A DNA stretch of 32,904 nt, taken from an uncultured Roseiarcus sp. (GTDB taxonomy: Bacteria; Pseudomonadota; Alphaproteobacteria; Rhizobiales; Beijerinckiaceae). The position numbers and the translations under genes were made by a program. Position 1 is the first letter of the stretch. Each line of letters begins with the position of its first letter. The stretch spans positions 1 to 32,904 of the forward strand of contig CAMFKX010000022.1 of NCBI GenBank assembly GCA_945957375.1, given 5' to 3'. Of the stretch, positions 9,447-17,641 are shown one piece after another. The notes below the pieces were generated by a model. That model was given only the letters and a program-made list of their open reading frames with translations, was not told the origin of the DNA and ran no database searches.

Positions 9447-9479
9447 GTCTCCCCCGGAGCTCCGCTCCCGCGCCTTCCG

Positions 9480-9501
9480 GCCATCCGACTGATGGCGGTT
9501 T
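9480..9501 (+). terminator. Candidate terminator after TA operon
   Basis: GCCATC-CGACT-GATGGC followed by GGTTTT. Confidence 0.4.
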
Positions 9502-9684
9502 TCCGAGGTACAGCGCGCGTTACGGGCGCTGGGAACAGCGGCTCAGGGTCGATAGCGCGCATCGCCGCCGCCGCGCCGCGCGTCAAGTGTGAGCTTCGAT
9601 CCGCCCGTCGTTTCCGCATCCGGCATTGCCCTGCGGGCCGCGCTCGGCTATCCGGGCCGGCTTCTCCGTCCCCTGGATCCCCTT

Positions 9685-11151
9685 ATGTCCGCCCCGCCCC
9701 GATCGGACCCCCCGTCCGCCGTCCGTCGCCTGCTCGCGCGCGAGGTCGGGGCGACGCTCGCGCTCGCCGGGCCGCTGATCCTCGCCAATCTCGCCGTCAC
9801 GCTCATGACGACGACCGACTATGTGATGCTCGGACGCCTCTCGCCGGAGGCGCTGGCGGCGGCCGCGCTCGGCTTCAACCTGTACCAGCCGGCATTTCTG
9901 CTCGGCATCGGCGTGGTCGCGGCCGTCTCGCCGATCGCCGCGGCCAAGCTCGGCGCCGGCGATCCGATCGACGGCGTGCGCCGTTCCACCCATCAGGCGC
10001 TGCTCTCGGCCCTGCTGATCGCCGTCGTCACCTGGATCCCGCTGTCTCAGACCACGGCGATCCTGACCGCGATCGGCGAGCCGCCGGAACTCGCGCGCGA
10101 GGCCGGGCGCTACATGTGGGCGTTCCAGTGGGGGCTGGCGCCGAGCCTGATGTTCTTCGCCGGGCGCTCGGTGTTCGCGGCGTTCGAGCGGCCGCGCGCG
10201 CCGCTGCTCGCCGGCCTCATCGCGGTCGCCTTCAACGCTCTCGCCAATTACGCGCTGATCTTCGGCAAGCTCGGGGCGCCCGCGCTCGGGATCATCGGCT
10301 CGGGCCTCGCCACCACGCTGTCGCAGACCCTGATGCTCGGCCTGCTCGTCCTGTTCTCGTTCGTCGATCCGCGCATGCGCCGGCTCAGGCTCTTCCCCCT
10401 GCCCTGGCGGACCGACCGGAGCGAGATGGCCGCGCTGTGGCGGCTCGGACTGCCGATCGGCGGGACGATCGCCGCCGAGGTCGGCGTGTTCGCCGCCGCC
10501 ACCCTGCTCATGGGGCTCATCGGGCCGGCGACGCTCGGCGCCCACACGATCGCGCTGCAGATCGCCTCGCTCGCCTTCATGGTGCCGCTCGGCCTCGGCC
10601 AGGCCGCGACCGTCCGGATCGGCCGGGCGTTCGGCGCCCGCGACCGGGCCTCGATCGTCCGCGCCGGGATCGCCGCCTTCGGCGTGACGCTCGCTTTCGC
10701 CGTCCTGTCGGCGGCGGCGATGATCGCCGCCCCGCGCTTCCTGATCTCCTGGTTCCTGCCGATCGATGCGCCCGAGAACGCGGCGACGGTCGCGATCGCG
10801 ATCGCCCTGCTGCGCGTGGCGGCGATCTTCCAGGTGTTCGACGCGAGCCAGGCGACGCTCGCCAACATGCTGCGCGGCCTGCACGATTCGCGCTTGCCGC
10901 TGATCATCGCGATCGTCGGCTACTGGGGAATCGGCGCGCCGGTCGGGGCGGCGCTCGGGTTCGCGACGCCGCTCGCCGGCGTCGGCATCTGGATCGGGCT
11001 CGCCACCGGCCTCGCGATCGTGTCCGTCCTGCTCGGGATGCGCTGGCTCAACAAGGCGCGGCGCGGCTTCCTCGCGCCGGAGCCCGTTCAGGGCGCGAGC
11101 GCCGCGCTCATCGGCGAATCCAGATCGGACAGGTCGGCGATCACGTCATAA
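9685..11151 (+). CDS. MATE family efflux transporter
   Basis: TLALAGPLILANLAVTLMTTTDYVMLGRLSPEALAAAALGFNLYQP, 12-TM pattern, two MatE repeats; an upstream GTG at 9589 is an alternative start. Confidence 0.92.
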   Translation: MSAPPRSDPPSAVRRLLAREVGATLALAGPLILANLAVTLMTTTDYVMLGRLSPEALAAAALGFNLYQPAFLLGIGVVAAVSPIAAAKLGAGDPIDGVRRSTHQALLSALLIAVVTWIPLSQTTAILTAIGEPPELAREAGRYMWAFQWGLAPSLMFFAGRSVFAAFERPRAPLLAGLIAVAFNALANYALIFGKLGAPALGIIGSGLATTLSQTLMLGLLVLFSFVDPRMRRLRLFPLPWRTDRSEMAALWRLGLPIGGTIAAEVGVFAAATLLMGLIGPATLGAHTIALQIASLAFMVPLGLGQAATVRIGRAFGARDRASIVRAGIAAFGVTLAFAVLSAAAMIAAPRFLISWFLPIDAPENAATVAIAIALLRVAAIFQVFDASQATLANMLRGLHDSRLPLIIAIVGYWGIGAPVGAALGFATPLAGVGIWIGLATGLAIVSVLLGMRWLNKARRGFLAPEPVQGASAALIGESRSDRSAITS

Positions 11152-11903
11152 TGGTGCCGGCCCTCCTCGCGATGGCAGCGCGTCGCGGCGCCGAGGCCGG
11201 TCCAGATGTTGGCGATGAGCTCGCTCTGGCGCACGAACTCCGGGCGCTCGTCGGCGCCGACCCAGGCGGTGAGCGATAGTCCCGGCAGCGGGCGGAGCAG
11301 CGCCGGGCTCTCGGCGAGGGCCTCGGCCTCGTCGAGCCCGAGCGTCTCGTTCATCTTGGTCTTCATCAGCGGCCTGAGGTCGAACAGGCCGCTGATCGGC
11401 GCCACCCGGGCGAGCCGGCGGCGGACGAAGGCGGGCAGCGGACTGTCGAGGCAGGCCATGCGGGCGACGAGGTGGCCGCCAGCCGAATGGCCGGCGAGCG
11501 TGATCGGCCCGTCGACGCGGGCGGCGGCGCTCGTCACCGCCGCCGCGATCTCGCCGCCGATCTCGCGGATGCGCACGGCCGGCGCGAGCGTGTAGCTCGG
11601 CAGGGCGACCGCCCAGCCGCGCCGCATCGGGCCTTCCGCCAGATGCGACCAGAGCGACTTGTCGAACCGCATCCAGTAGCCGCCGTGGACGAACACGACG
11701 AGCCCCTTCGCCGCCCCGTCGGGCAGAAACAGGTCGAGGCGATGCCGCTCGCCCTCGCCATAGGCGACGTCGAACTGCGCCCGTCGCGCATTGCGACGGT
11801 CGGAGGCGAACTCGGCGGCGCGCGCCGCCCAGAGCGGCGGAAACATGTCGGCGTCGGCGATATGCGGCGCGTTGGCGTAGGCGTCGTCCCAGTCGGCGAT
11901 CAT
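11088..11903 (-). CDS. Alpha/beta hydrolase, arylformamidase-like
   Basis: GLVVFVHGGYWMRFDKSLWSHLAEG oxyanion motif and GHSAGGHL nucleophile elbow; HGGYW is typical of the kynurenine formamidase-like group. Confidence 0.82.
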   Translation of the reverse strand: MIADWDDAYANAPHIADADMFPPLWAARAAEFASDRRNARRAQFDVAYGEGERHRLDLFLPDGAAKGLVVFVHGGYWMRFDKSLWSHLAEGPMRRGWAVALPSYTLAPAVRIREIGGEIAAAVTSAAARVDGPITLAGHSAGGHLVARMACLDSPLPAFVRRRLARVAPISGLFDLRPLMKTKMNETLGLDEAEALAESPALLRPLPGLSLTAWVGADERPEFVRQSELIANIWTGLGAATRCHREEGRHHYDVIADLSDLDSPMSAALAP

Positions 11904-12129
11904 GCGCCCTCCCTTCCGGCCGGCCATTGTGACGAAGCCCGCGCCGTCGCGCATCCCTTTCCTTAGGACGTCTTCGGTCGAGACGCTCTTTCGCTCCGCG
12001 CCGCGGGTCGCCAGGCGGAACTGACGGTCCGGATCGCGACGATTGTCGAACGGGCCGGCATCGGTCCCCCTGTCCGCCGCGCCCCCGGCTCCCCATATCC
12101 TGCGCATGTTGATGCAGGACAGAGGACGG

Positions 12130-13053
12130 ATGCGCCGCGCGTCTTTGTTGTTCGCGGCGATAACTTCGTTGGGCCTGGCGCTCGCGCCCGGGATCGCCGA
12201 CGCGCGCGCAGGCTTCGGCAAATCCTTTGGCAGCCGCGGCGGCATGACATGGTCGGCGCCCCCGTCGACCAGCACCGCCCCTTTGGGCGCGCAGCCGATG
12301 CAGCGGAGCATCACCCCCAATGCGGCGTCGCCGGCCTACGGCGCCGGGTCGGCCGCCCGTGGTTTCGGAGCGCGCTCGGGCTTTGGGACCGGACTCATGG
12401 GCGGCCTCGTCGGCGCCGGGCTCGTCGGGCTGCTGTTGGGTCACGGGCTCTGGGGCGGTATGATGGGCTTCGGCGGCTTCCTCGGATTCCTGCTGCAAAT
12501 CGCGTTGCTCGTGTTTGCGGCGCGCTGGCTCATTCGCCTGTTTCGCAGTCCCTCGCCGAGCCTGGCCGGCGTCGGCGCGGGCATGTTCGCCCGCACGCAA
12601 CCGGCCGGCTTCGGTTCGGCGGGCTCGGCCGGCCGCGCGCCGCAACCGCCGCTTGCCCTGGCTCCGAGCGACTACCAGACATTCGAACAGTCGCTTCAGG
12701 ATATCCAGGCCGCCTGGACCGCACAGGACGTCAAGGCGCTGAGCGCGATGGTGACGCCGGAGATGCTGGACGTCTTCGCCGAACAGCTCGCGGATCAGAC
12801 TAGCCGCGGCGTCCGCAACGAAGTGCGGGACGTGCGATTGCTTCAGGGCGATCTCGCCCAGGCTTGGGCCGAATCCGGCCGCGAATACGCGACCCTCGCG
12901 ATGCGCTTCTCGATGATCGACGTCACCCGCGACCGTTCCGGCCGCGTCGTCGACGGCAGCCCGACCGAGCCTGTCAGCGCCACGGAGCTCTGGACCTTCG
13001 TCCGAGTCCCCGGCGGCCGGTGGATCCTCTCGGGCATCCAGCAGGCGAGGTAG
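12130..13053 (+). CDS. Tim44-like domain protein, membrane-anchored
   Basis: Signal/TM N-terminus, Gly-rich TM segment (GLMGGLVGAGLVGLLLGHGLWGG), C-terminal Tim44-like region (FEQSLQDIQAAWTAQDVKALSAMVTPEMLDVFAEQL). Confidence 0.82.
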   Translation: MRRASLLFAAITSLGLALAPGIADARAGFGKSFGSRGGMTWSAPPSTSTAPLGAQPMQRSITPNAASPAYGAGSAARGFGARSGFGTGLMGGLVGAGLVGLLLGHGLWGGMMGFGGFLGFLLQIALLVFAARWLIRLFRSPSPSLAGVGAGMFARTQPAGFGSAGSAGRAPQPPLALAPSDYQTFEQSLQDIQAAWTAQDVKALSAMVTPEMLDVFAEQLADQTSRGVRNEVRDVRLLQGDLAQAWAESGREYATLAMRFSMIDVTRDRSGRVVDGSPTEPVSATELWTFVRVPGGRWILSGIQQAR

Positions 13054-13120
13054 CGGGCGGGATCGCGGCGGACGGCGATCGCGCTCGGCGTCCTTCATGA
13101 CGTCAGGCCGATAGGTCGGC

Positions 13121-13203
13121 GCGACCCCCCACCCTGTCCCGCCCCCACAAGCCTGCGCCCGGGCGCGCGCAAGCGCGGCCCGGGTGGGGGCGGGGACGCT
13201 CGC
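13121..13203. repeat. GC-rich intergenic palindromic repeat, copy 2 with loop insertion
   Basis: Reverse complement of copy 1 arms; about 34-bp extra palindrome (CCTGCGCCCGGGCGCGCGCAAGCGCGGCCCGGGT) inserted at the loop. Confidence 0.7.
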
Positions 13204-13274
13204 GGCCGGGCGCTTTTGACGGCGGGGGACTGGGCGGCGCAAGATGGCCCGCGGTCCGAGCCGCCGAGGAGCCC

Positions 13275-14255
13275 ATGTCGCAGCAGCAGGATTGTCTCTT
13301 CCTCGACGTCGACACCGGCATCGACGACGCCTTCGCCCTGCTCTACGCCTGCGCGGCGCCGCAGGCGCGCCTCGTCGGCGTGTCGACCGTCGTGGGCAAC
13401 GTCAGCCTGGCCGCAGCGACGCGCAACACCCGCGCGGTGCTGGCGCTCGCGGGACGCGCCGAGGTCCCGGTGGCGCCCGGCGCCGCGGTTCCGCTTGGCG
13501 CCGACCCCAACGACGCGAGCGCGATCCACGGCGTGACCGGCCTTGGCCACGCCGTCCTTCCCGAACCGGCCGAGCCCGCCCATGCCGCCCACGCGGTCGA
13601 CGCGATCATCGCCGCCGCGCGCGCGCAGGCCGGCCGCCTCGTCCTGGTCGCCACCGGGCCGCTGACCAACGTCGCCCTCGCCGTCATGCGCGAGCCGGAA
13701 CTGCCGCGGCTCATCAAACGCTTCGTCATCATGGGCGGCGCCTATCGCGAGCACGGCAACGTGACGCCGAGCGCCGAGTTCAACATCTGGCACGACCCGG
13801 AGGCCGCGCGCATCGCCTTCCGCGCCTTCGGCGGACCGGGCGGGGCGCCGGTGGTCGCGATCGGCCTCGACGTCACCCGCCGGACCACGATCGACGGCGC
13901 CGATCTCGACGCCCTCGCGGCGCGCATCGGCGATCGGCCGCGGGAGGGCGCGCTGATGACGTTCCTGCGCGACTCGGCGCGCTTCTACTTCGAGCGGACC
14001 GAGCGCCAGAGCGGCCAGCGCTTCCTCGTCATGCACGATCCGCTCGCGGTCGCGGTTGCGCTCGATCCGACGCTGGTCGAGACCCGCCGAGCCGCGGTCG
14101 ACGTCGAGACCTCGGGGCGGCTCACCACCGGCGCGACCGTGGTCGACTGGGACGGCCGATGGGGACGCCTGCCGAACACGGACGTCGCGGTGACGGTCGA
14201 CGCCGAGCGGTTCCGCGCGGCGTTCTTCGCGGCGATGGTCCGGCTCGCGGACTGA
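13275..14255 (+). CDS. Inosine/uridine-preferring nucleoside hydrolase
   Basis: FLDVDTGIDDAFALLYA, VSTVVGNV, ATGPLTNVALA, FVIMGGAYREHGNVTPSAEFNIWHDPEAA. Confidence 0.95.
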   Translation: MSQQQDCLFLDVDTGIDDAFALLYACAAPQARLVGVSTVVGNVSLAAATRNTRAVLALAGRAEVPVAPGAAVPLGADPNDASAIHGVTGLGHAVLPEPAEPAHAAHAVDAIIAAARAQAGRLVLVATGPLTNVALAVMREPELPRLIKRFVIMGGAYREHGNVTPSAEFNIWHDPEAARIAFRAFGGPGGAPVVAIGLDVTRRTTIDGADLDALAARIGDRPREGALMTFLRDSARFYFERTERQSGQRFLVMHDPLAVAVALDPTLVETRRAAVDVETSGRLTTGATVVDWDGRWGRLPNTDVAVTVDAERFRAAFFAAMVRLAD

Positions 14256-14284
14256 TCCGCGACGGGAGCCGCCAGGCGACCGGG

Positions 14285-14452
14285 CTATTTTTTCGGCTTG
14301 GGCGGGTCGTCGCGGGCGGGCTTCGCTGGCCTATGCGGCGTGATCGCGGGCGGGTCGCTCGCGGGGAACGATTCCTCGATCGCCTCGTCAAGTTCGGCGT
14401 CCTCCGCCTTTTGCGACTTGTCTTCGTCAAACGTCTTGCGAGCCTTGCTCAT
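14285..14452 (-). CDS. Small hypothetical protein (55 aa) with EESFPASDPPA motif
   Basis: MSKARKTFDEDKSQKAEDAELDEAIEESFPASDPPAITPHRPAKPARDDPPKPKK; the LDEAIEESFPASDPPA motif recurs in alphaproteobacterial small proteins. Confidence 0.7.
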   Translation of the reverse strand: MSKARKTFDEDKSQKAEDAELDEAIEESFPASDPPAITPHRPAKPARDDPPKPKK

Positions 14453-14596
14453 GATGGACGCTCCGCCGCCATGCCCCGCCGGGCATCGTCGGCGCAAAGG
14501 ACGCACGAATTATGGCGCGCCCCGGATCGGCCTGCCGCCCTGCGCGCTGGAGAGCGCGGGCCCGTCCTCCGGGGACGAGCCCGGCGGAGGCAAGCG

Positions 14597-15139
14597 TCAG
14601 GAGGCCGCGCCGAGCGCCTCGACGATCTTGGCCGAGAACGCCGGCAGGTCGTTGGGGTTGCGGCTGGTGATCACGCGGCCATCCATCACCACCTCCTCGT
14701 CGACCCAGTCGGCGCCGGCGTTCTCCACATCCATGCGGATCGAGGCGTAGGAGGTCATCCGCCGGCCGTCGCAGGCGTCAGCCTGCACCAGCAGCCACGG
14801 CCCGTGGCAGACGGCGGCGACCAGCTTGTCGCTCTCGAGGAAATACTGGACGACGCCCATCGCGGTCTCGTCGAGCCTGAGCTTGTCGGGGTTAATCACG
14901 CCGCCCGGGATGACCAGCGCGGCATAGTCGTCGCAATTGACCTCGGCGATCTTGAGATCCGCGTCGATCCGGTCGCCCCAGTCGCTCATGTTCCAGCCGC
15001 GGATGGCCTCGCCGCTCGGGGTGGCGACATCGACCTTGGCGCCGGCCTTGCGCAGGTCGTCGCGCGGCCTGGTCAATTCGGCCTGTTCGACGCCGTCGGT
15101 CGCAATGATGAGCACGCGCGATTCGTGAATTCCGGGCAT
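14597..15139 (-). CDS. DJ-1/PfpI family protein (type 1 glutamine amidotransferase-like)
   Basis: LIIATDGVEQAEL, ALVIPGGVINPDKLR, VAAVCHGPWLLVQAD with nucleophile-elbow CHG. Confidence 0.93.
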   Translation of the reverse strand: MPGIHESRVLIIATDGVEQAELTRPRDDLRKAGAKVDVATPSGEAIRGWNMSDWGDRIDADLKIAEVNCDDYAALVIPGGVINPDKLRLDETAMGVVQYFLESDKLVAAVCHGPWLLVQADACDGRRMTSYASIRMDVENAGADWVDEEVVMDGRVITSRNPNDLPAFSAKIVEALGAAS

Positions 15140-15218
15140 GAGGGGCCTCCTGAACTGTCGTGGACGCCCCGCCAACCCTGCGCCCGCTCGCTTTGTTCCG
15201 TAGCGAGCGCGCCGGCCC

Positions 15219-15764
15219 TCAGGACGGCGGCGTCCATGGCTTCGCGAGGAGGCGCCGCACCATCGGCTCGAAGGTAGACAGCGGCTCGTTCGAATAGGCC
15301 GGATCGAACGACACCTCGTCGTAGCGGGCGCAGAACTCGACCGTGCGTTCATAGGCCGGATCGGATTTGTACTGGTCGCGGGCATTGGGATCGAGCCCGA
15401 GATGGCGCCCGTAGAAATAGGTCTGAAACAGACCGTGCTGGGTCAGCATCCACCAATTGTCGCGGGAGACGAATGGGCGCAGAATCGCAGCGATCACCTC
15501 GCCGTGGTTGAACGGGCCGAGCGATTCGCAGGCGTCGTGCAGCAAGGCGACCGCGACATATTCCTCGTCCTTTCCGTCGCGCAGCGCGCGCGTCGCCGTC
15601 TGCAGGCAATGGTCGTAGCGGGTGATATTGTAGGCGGTGTCGCTGGCCAGTTCCTGAAGCATGGCCAGGAGGCGGTCGGGCAGTTTGCGCAGCGTCTGTT
15701 CGTGGACCTGCTTGAGGATCTGGAAGTCGGCGTCGGTCCCCTCGTCCATGCGGGTGAAATGCAT
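15219..15764 (-). CDS. HD domain-containing protein
   Basis: YDHCLQTATRALRDGKDEEYVAVALLHDACESLGPFNHGEV, HD motif with upstream His. Confidence 0.78.
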   Translation of the reverse strand: MHFTRMDEGTDADFQILKQVHEQTLRKLPDRLLAMLQELASDTAYNITRYDHCLQTATRALRDGKDEEYVAVALLHDACESLGPFNHGEVIAAILRPFVSRDNWWMLTQHGLFQTYFYGRHLGLDPNARDQYKSDPAYERTVEFCARYDEVSFDPAYSNEPLSTFEPMVRRLLAKPWTPPS

Positions 15765-15904
15765 CTTGTCCAAGGCTCGCCTCCCTGAGACAACCGGGCG
15801 TCTCAACCGGGATTGTGACGCGAGCCGGGCGGACGAGCAAACGGACTTGCAACTCGCCTCGCCCGCTTCGGCCGCCAAGCCGGCGACGCGCGCGGCATAC
15901 GGGC

Positions 15905-16000
15905 GCCGACCTCATGCTGAGGTGTCGAAGCATGGTCCAGCGGGCTCCAACGTCAGCGCCCTCTGGAGCGTCCTTCGACAGGCTCAGGACGAGGGCGGCG
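15905..16000. repeat. Probable dispersed intergenic repeat element
   Basis: CCTCATGCTGAGGTGTCGAAGCATGG and CCTTCGACAGGCTCAGGACGAGG modules, which I recognise as recurring intergenic motifs in alphaproteobacterial genomes. Confidence 0.5.
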
Positions 16001-16051
16001 GCATGTGTCGGGAGCGAGGAGAGGATTGCTAAGGCCCCCCGGGAGGTTTGA

Positions 16052-16378
16052 ATGGCGCGCGACCGAGGCCTGGAAGATCTGATCCGCGGCGACCTGCCGG
16101 AGGGCCTCGGCTTGACGGAGAAGGCGATGTTCGGCGGCCTCGCCTGGCTTCTGAACGGCCATCTCGTCCTCGGCGCGCGCGGCGACGGCATGCTCGCGCG
16201 GCTCGGCGACAGCGCCTGGGCGCTGGCCCTGGCCGATGTCGTCCCGATGATCTCGCGCGGCCGGGTTATGCCGGGCTGGGTGCGCGCCGGTCCCGCGGCC
16301 TATGGCGAGGACGCGGCGCGGGCGCGGCTGATCGAGGCTGCGCTGGCCTTCGCGGCGAGCCTGCCGCCGAAGCCTTGA
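16052..16378 (+). CDS. TfoX/Sxy N-terminal domain protein
   Basis: EKAMFGGLAWLLNGHLVLGARGDGMLARLG, typical TfoX-N. Confidence 0.9.
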   Translation: MARDRGLEDLIRGDLPEGLGLTEKAMFGGLAWLLNGHLVLGARGDGMLARLGDSAWALALADVVPMISRGRVMPGWVRAGPAAYGEDAARARLIEAALAFAASLPPKP

Positions 16379-16408
16379 TCGCGCCGTCGCGCCCCGAGGC
16401 TGGTCGAC

Positions 16409-17563
16409 TCAGTCGTTTCGCGTCGCCCTGCCGAACCACTTTTCCCGGATCCGCTGATAGGCTCCGTTCTCGGTGAGCGTCAGCAACGCTGCGTTCACCG
16501 GCCGACGCAGCGGCGATTCCGGCGGGACGACAATTCCGTAATTCTCAGACCGGAACGGCCCGCCGACCAGGGCGAAACGGCCCTCGCCCTGGTTCTTGAC
16601 GAAATAGGCGACGATCGGAGCGTCGTAGACGAGCGCGACCGGACCGTTCGCGTCCCGCTGTTCCGACGCCCTGGCGAGCGCGCCGGCCGCCGCCTCGAAG
16701 GTCGGGTACAGCATGACGGACGCGTTGAGGTCATCGAGAGTCGTCGCCGCCGCCGAGCCGCGCACCGTCGCGACCCGCTTGCCGGAGAGATCATTGGGGC
16801 TGCGGACGTCGGTGCTGAGCACCGCGAGGGTGAACGAACTGGCCGCCAGCGCGGTGATCGAGGCGAAGGCGGCGAGACCGACCGACCCGAGGATGAAGTT
16901 GAAGATCCAACCCGCGGCGCCGCCGGGCTTTCCCTGCGAACTCGACAGGATCACCCGGTCGGCGCTCCAGGCGAAAGCCTGGGCGATTCCGGGCCAGTAC
17001 TCGCTTGCGACCTTCCAGTCGGACGACCGGGTCCGCCGGTGAATCAGCCAGCCGACATGCGCGATGGCGACGAGCCCGACCAGGATCAGCCCGATCGCGT
17101 AGAGGAGCCGCGGCGACAGAAGCGAACGCATCAGAGCGAACGGCCCGGGCCTCCCGGCGGGAACCATGATCTGCATCCCCGACCGATAGATCGGCTGGGA
17201 GAAATCGACCGTCTTCGCGCGCTCGGCGGTGATCGAAACGGCGGCGACCCCGACAGGATTTTCGCCGGTCCGCACCGCCTCGAGCAGCGCGCGCATCGTG
17301 CCGTAAACCTTGAAATGGCTGTCGAGGCCCGCCTCGGCGGCGATGGCGCGCCAGAGGTCCACGCTGAATCCGGAGAGCCGGCCGGATGCGTCCTCCATGA
17401 CGAACGGGGCGATCAAATGCGTGGCGACCGCCAGGTCCGTTGGCCCCGGGACGCTCCCGCCGGACGGCGGCGCGACGGTCTGGGCCGACGCCGACGCCAG
17501 AACCGCCCAAAAGAGAATCGCGATCGGCGGACGCGGAAGTCTGATTGTCGGCTTCAAGCTCAT
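16409..17563 (-). CDS. Periplasmic-binding-domain ion-channel-like protein (GluR0-type prokaryotic ionotropic receptor architecture)
   Basis: Signal peptide; SBP lobe 1 (GFSVDLWRAIAAEAG...AVSITAERAKTVDFSQPIYRSGMQIMV); TM (LLYAIGLILVGLVAIAHVGWLI); re-entrant-like loop; TM (FILGSVGLAAFASITALAA); SBP lobe 2 (DLSGKRVATVRGSAAATTL...NYGIVVPPESPLRRPVNAALLTLTENGAYQRIREKWFG). Confidence 0.85.
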   Translation of the reverse strand: MSLKPTIRLPRPPIAILFWAVLASASAQTVAPPSGGSVPGPTDLAVATHLIAPFVMEDASGRLSGFSVDLWRAIAAEAGLDSHFKVYGTMRALLEAVRTGENPVGVAAVSITAERAKTVDFSQPIYRSGMQIMVPAGRPGPFALMRSLLSPRLLYAIGLILVGLVAIAHVGWLIHRRTRSSDWKVASEYWPGIAQAFAWSADRVILSSSQGKPGGAAGWIFNFILGSVGLAAFASITALAASSFTLAVLSTDVRSPNDLSGKRVATVRGSAAATTLDDLNASVMLYPTFEAAAGALARASEQRDANGPVALVYDAPIVAYFVKNQGEGRFALVGGPFRSENYGIVVPPESPLRRPVNAALLTLTENGAYQRIREKWFGRATRND

Positions 17564-17641
17564 CGACGGCGGAGACTCATGATTCCCCGGCGATGGTAGC
17601 CTCGGACGACAACGCGCGCCAATCGCTTCGGCGGCGCGACG

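Noticed and set aside
11146-13242. 698-aa minus ORF spanning the hydrolase and Tim44-like gene
   Set aside because: Arg/Ala-rich out-of-frame translation; both real genes are recognisable in other frames.
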